NCBI RefSeq assembly: GCF_000003815.2
Contig: NC_049980.1
Span: 21,773,249-21,837,248, forward strand
From: Branchiostoma floridae
Lineage: Eukaryota; Chordata; Leptocardii; Amphioxiformes; Branchiostomatidae
Length of the DNA stretch: 64,000 nucleotides
Direction: 5' to 3'
The notes below the pieces were generated by a model. The model made no database searches, was not told the origin of the DNA, and saw nothing but the letters and a program-made list of their open reading frames with translations. Every line of letters begins with the position of its first letter. Positions within the stretch are counted from its first letter, which is position 1. The position numbers and the translations under genes were made by a program. Of the stretch, positions 62,101-64,000 are shown in pieces.

Positions 62101-64000
62101 ACATGCCTATTAAACGGAACTACCGGCGCTCCTTTAGAATCAGGACTTACCACATACTGGTACGTCACAAAACTCCCATCTCGTGTTGGGATCCATGGTG
62201 TAGCACCAAACCGCAAGTTCCCCGTCCGGATTCCGGCAGTAGTTCTCTTCCAGCCCGGATGATGGGTAATTAGCAGGTGTCCTGCCGTGTCCATGAGGTG
62301 TCTGACTGTCCCAGCGCTGACACGTCTTCCCTGTTTTGGTCGCAGAGACTGTTCCTCGATAGGATGCTCCATTTCCCTCCCGGCAGTATTCTGGGGGCAA
62401 GGAAAACAGCAATTCCCACTGAAGTTAGGAACTGCAAGCTTTGATACCTTACAATTCGACTTCAACAGACATCAGGTATGAGTAGATTTTCAACTTGCGG
62501 AAAAAGGCCCTCATTCATCATTCTCTCAGACATTTCAATCCCTAGAACACAATTGACACACCATATTCAAAGTAGATGAACTGTATTGATATAGACATCT
62601 AACTCATCACCATTACCGGGGTACTAAAGTAAGGCCGAATAGCAAAGAAGATGGACGCTATTAAATAACGTTAGACATCTAATTCATCACCATTACCAGA
62701 GTAAGCCGAATAGCAACAGATACCTGTTTTTGTAGTCTGACCGGGTATTAAAAAACAACTATCTCTGTAAAGAAATGGACATGCTAGCAGGATTCATAGT
62801 CTCATTGCGAATCATGCTTACCTTCTGATGGTGTTGTCTGTACAGTTGGTGGAGGCTGCACCAGCGGAGTTGTAAAGTGTCGGATTTCCTCCTCCTTCTG
62901 CTGAAGCTGAGTTGTGAAGTCTTGCATCCTGTCAGTTGTGTGCAGCAGCTGGTCGTCATTCTGATGTATAAGTTCTGCCGCGGTGTGCTGGGTGTGGTCG
63001 GGAAGCCCTCCGCTTGGTGATACTGGTACGTCTGCAGAGTGTTTCAAAATGTTGGTGCAGCTCGATTCATTTTTACACACAAGGAGGCACTTGTAGAGTA
63101 ATTCTCAAACACCATGCGTCATTCTTTCTGGATTAGGATATTGATGCCGATAATGAAGACATTACCATATGGCCCTCCTCTCATATAAAGATAGCATTTT
63201 TTTAGATATTTGTCTTTGTACTTAGAAGTCGACGTCGGTCCTGCGCTACGTCTTTTGTCAAATAACACCGAAAACGTTTTTTAGTTAGCAACCCTGCTAA
63301 CTACATCATTTTGCAAGATAAAACGAACTACAAGTAGCAGGATGCAAATTAAAGCAGTCTTGTAGAATATCTCGGTTGTGATAGAAACAAACTTTCAACT
63401 TGTATCTCAAACACAAGTCATAACATGTCAGTTTTGAACCTTAAATGAACCATTCAACCTACCTGTGCCGATCTGTCCGCGACACTGTGGATGCGACAGA
63501 AGTAAATGATTTTCTACTGGCCTGCATCTCCCACACCAGCCACCACAGCGTGCAGAGGCAACCTGAGAAGTTAAGGAAAAACACAGATTTCATAACAACT
63601 TCATACCATGGAAAAAGTGATGCAAGATGCTGAAAAAAACAGGGACAAATAACTGCACAAAGTCATGAAAAGCTATTATGCAAGCTTTTCGTAAGTCTTT
63701 TCACCACAAAATGGAGAAAGAAAAGAAGTCAACAAATTAGAAGTTGAAGTATTCTTTGTAGACTGTCTTGGCAACGCATTGAGCTATAGTGGCTGGTACT
63801 GGCTACCCGATACTCTTGAATTGCTCTTGTTTTATGACACAATTCAACACTGAATATTAGATTATATTAAACAGGTGCCAAACCTTTCTGTCTTGGGAGA
63901 TGAACATGTCGTTGATGGTCAGATATCCCGGCCAGCCCTCCATGATCCAGTCCACATGCGGTGCCAGCTCCAGGTCCGTTCCCTCTAGATTCACTTGAAA
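53194..64000 (-). CDS. Gene B: extracellular mosaic protein with kringle, glycine-rich, F5/8C, EGF-like and SUEL lectin domains (5' part beyond the window)
   Basis: Fourteen exons join in phase: 64000-63884 (cut by the window edge), 63562-63463, 63031-62822, 62390-62151, 61079-60861, 60694-60248, 59952-59749, 58164-57850, 57530-57375, 57022-56863, 56484-56328, 56022-55800, 54011-53610, 53255-53194 (TAG). They encode 1003 residues. In order these are: an unassigned segment, a Cys-rich exon (CGGWCGRC), a Gln-rich linker, a kringle, a glycine-rich domain split by an F5/8C domain, an EGF-like Cys cluster, an unknown domain of about 180 residues, Ser/Thr repeats, a SUEL lectin and a 20-residue tail. 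All introns from the kringle to the EGF-like exon are phase 1, the classic pattern of domain shuffling. No membrane segment is seen at the C-terminus, so the product is probably secreted. Binding of sugars or surfaces is inferred from the domains. Confidence 0.85.
53537..53562. repeat. CAAA microsatellite
   Basis: About six tandem AAAC units lie in the last intron of gene B. Confidence 0.9.
53610..54011 (-). other. SUEL (rhamnose-binding) lectin domain of gene B with a Ser/Thr-repeat stem
   Basis: The exon first encodes about five copies of an 8-residue Ser/Thr repeat (ISTSTETS), then a SUEL lectin of about 90 residues. Both family signatures are present: ANYGRT (YGR motif) and FGDPCPFIGKFLEATYHC (DPC motif), with cysteines VCERT, LSCPAG, CHCGFKCPHNC, SACQG, ECTV, DPCP and YHC. 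SUEL lectins bind rhamnose or galactose. The repeat stem may be O-glycosylated (inference). Confidence 0.93.
53881..54003. repeat. Coding 24-bp minisatellite
   Basis: About five copies of a 24-base unit (GTGCTGATGGAGGTTTCTGT plus AGAA on the plus strand) lie in frame within the SUEL exon of gene B, encoding the Ser/Thr repeats. Being a multiple of three it can change copy number without a frameshift. Confidence 0.85.
54520..55705 (+). repeat. AT-rich dispersed repeat, copy 2
   Basis: Three or four units of about 230 bases contain ATTAATTATGCAAATTAGCT, AAAATCATGACGATCCGTC and CTACATATGTGACAAG. They are followed by GCCGCTAGGGGGCCCA twice, a CACAGACACACACACAGACT tail and CATTCTGGCAAAGGTAATAA. 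It lies in the intron between the last three exons and the upstream part of gene B, in the same orientation as copy 1. Confidence 0.75.
55800..57022 (-). other. Unassigned domain of gene B (exons 57022-56863, 56484-56328, 56022-55800)
   Basis: About 180 residues: VVGSCVVTRGSPVARAEAFQ, KYEIHVLAVYKSS, DRPLVLVLSSYGAVNWVLHL and a Cys-containing end CAYGEDNGGCKTVELLEYIS. The LVLVLSSYGAVNW..LPEDV phrase looks like a conserved beta-sandwich core, but I cannot name the family. Confidence 0.6.
57375..57530 (-). other. EGF-like or short Cys-rich domain of gene B
   Basis: A phase 1-1 exon of 156 bases encodes RCLGSSGFCPGAD, ATCVDGFCECSGS and DTCL, six cysteines in an EGF/EB-like spacing. Confidence 0.55.
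58165..59748. other. Intron of gene B with GC-rich repetitive sequence
   Basis: 1.6 kb between the two exons of the second half of the glycine-rich domain. Stretches 58320-58560 and 59255-59620 are unusually GC-rich with recurring GGGACCC, CCGGG and GCAGGG phrases, suggesting a degenerate repeat. No exon was found. Confidence 0.45.
60248..60694 (-). other. F5/8 type C (discoidin) domain of gene B
   Basis: One 447-base exon with phase-1 introns at both ends encodes about 149 residues: DEDTGTYWNPSDTGNSHNNW, YIVLDLTAPQTLTRIAVNNY, a GDITHDIAVFRLQKS strand and ARYWRFLITRTHEGWQPYLT. It is not split by introns, unlike the F5/8C of gene A. Confidence 0.9.
61403..61560. mobile_element. Foldback MITE-like element
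   Basis: TAATCTCC at 61403 and GGAGATTA ending at 61560 begin imperfect arms of about 65 bases, including GTGGCATAAGATAGTAT against ATACTATCTTATGCCAC and GGCCTAGGAG against CTCCTAGGCC. It lies in the intron between the kringle and the glycine-rich exon of gene B. Confidence 0.75.
62151..62390 (-). other. Kringle domain of gene B
   Basis: A single 240-base exon flanked by phase-1 introns encodes 80 residues with all six kringle cysteines: EYCREGNG, GKTCQRWDS, ENYCRNPDG, AVWCYTMDP and WEFCDVPVC. The motif QRWDSQTPHGH and the NYCRNPDG turn are typical. Kringles bind proteins, often through lysine. Confidence 0.97.

Overview
This is eukaryotic nuclear DNA from an invertebrate deuterostome, most likely an amphioxus (Branchiostoma). 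The reasons are: many small exons with GT..AG introns that are mostly phase 1; large shuffled extracellular proteins combining kringle, F5/8 type C, glycine-rich and SUEL lectin domains; a bHLH gene whose intron position and second-exon start match vertebrate TCF24 as I remember it; a polycystin channel; and many small inverted-repeat elements. The species call is an inference. Gene models were assembled by hand from splice signals and reading-phase continuity, without transcripts or database searches.

Region 1 (1-25.2 kb, minus strand) is one very large gene, here called gene A. It starts with a signal peptide at 25197 and runs leftwards through 28 phase-consistent exons (2113 codons plus one base), leaving the window unfinished. 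The protein is built from about four copies of a glycine-rich module, an inserted discoidin (F5/8C) domain, and long stretches of short beta-like repeats. I know no name for it. Introns carry a 26-bp minisatellite with a 78-bp higher-order period, GT/GTGA microsatellites and several foldback elements.

Region 2 (28.0-31.3 kb, plus strand) is a compact six-exon polycystin channel gene, head to head with gene A: one helix, a polycystin (TOP) domain, then five helices with a pore. The predicted N-terminus is very short.

Region 3 (31.3-41.1 kb) is mostly intergenic: foldback elements, a degenerate C-rich repeat, a tRNA-like SINE remnant and one cysteine-rich open frame that might be an exon.

Region 4 (41.1-47.1 kb, minus strand) is a TCF24-type bHLH gene with two coding exons, a 5.5-kb intron, a GC-rich 5' end and a TATA box.

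Region 5 (47.1-64 kb) is an intergenic stretch with an AT-rich dispersed repeat, then gene B (minus strand). Gene B enters from beyond the right edge and ends at 53194. Its order is: unknown N-terminal part, Cys-rich exon, linker, kringle, first half of a glycine-rich domain, F5/8C, second half of the glycine-rich domain, EGF-like, an unknown domain, Ser/Thr repeats, SUEL lectin. Genes A and B both have an F5/8C domain inserted as a phase 1-1 cassette inside a glycine-rich fold. They look like secreted or cell-surface adhesion or recognition proteins; that role is inferred from domains only.
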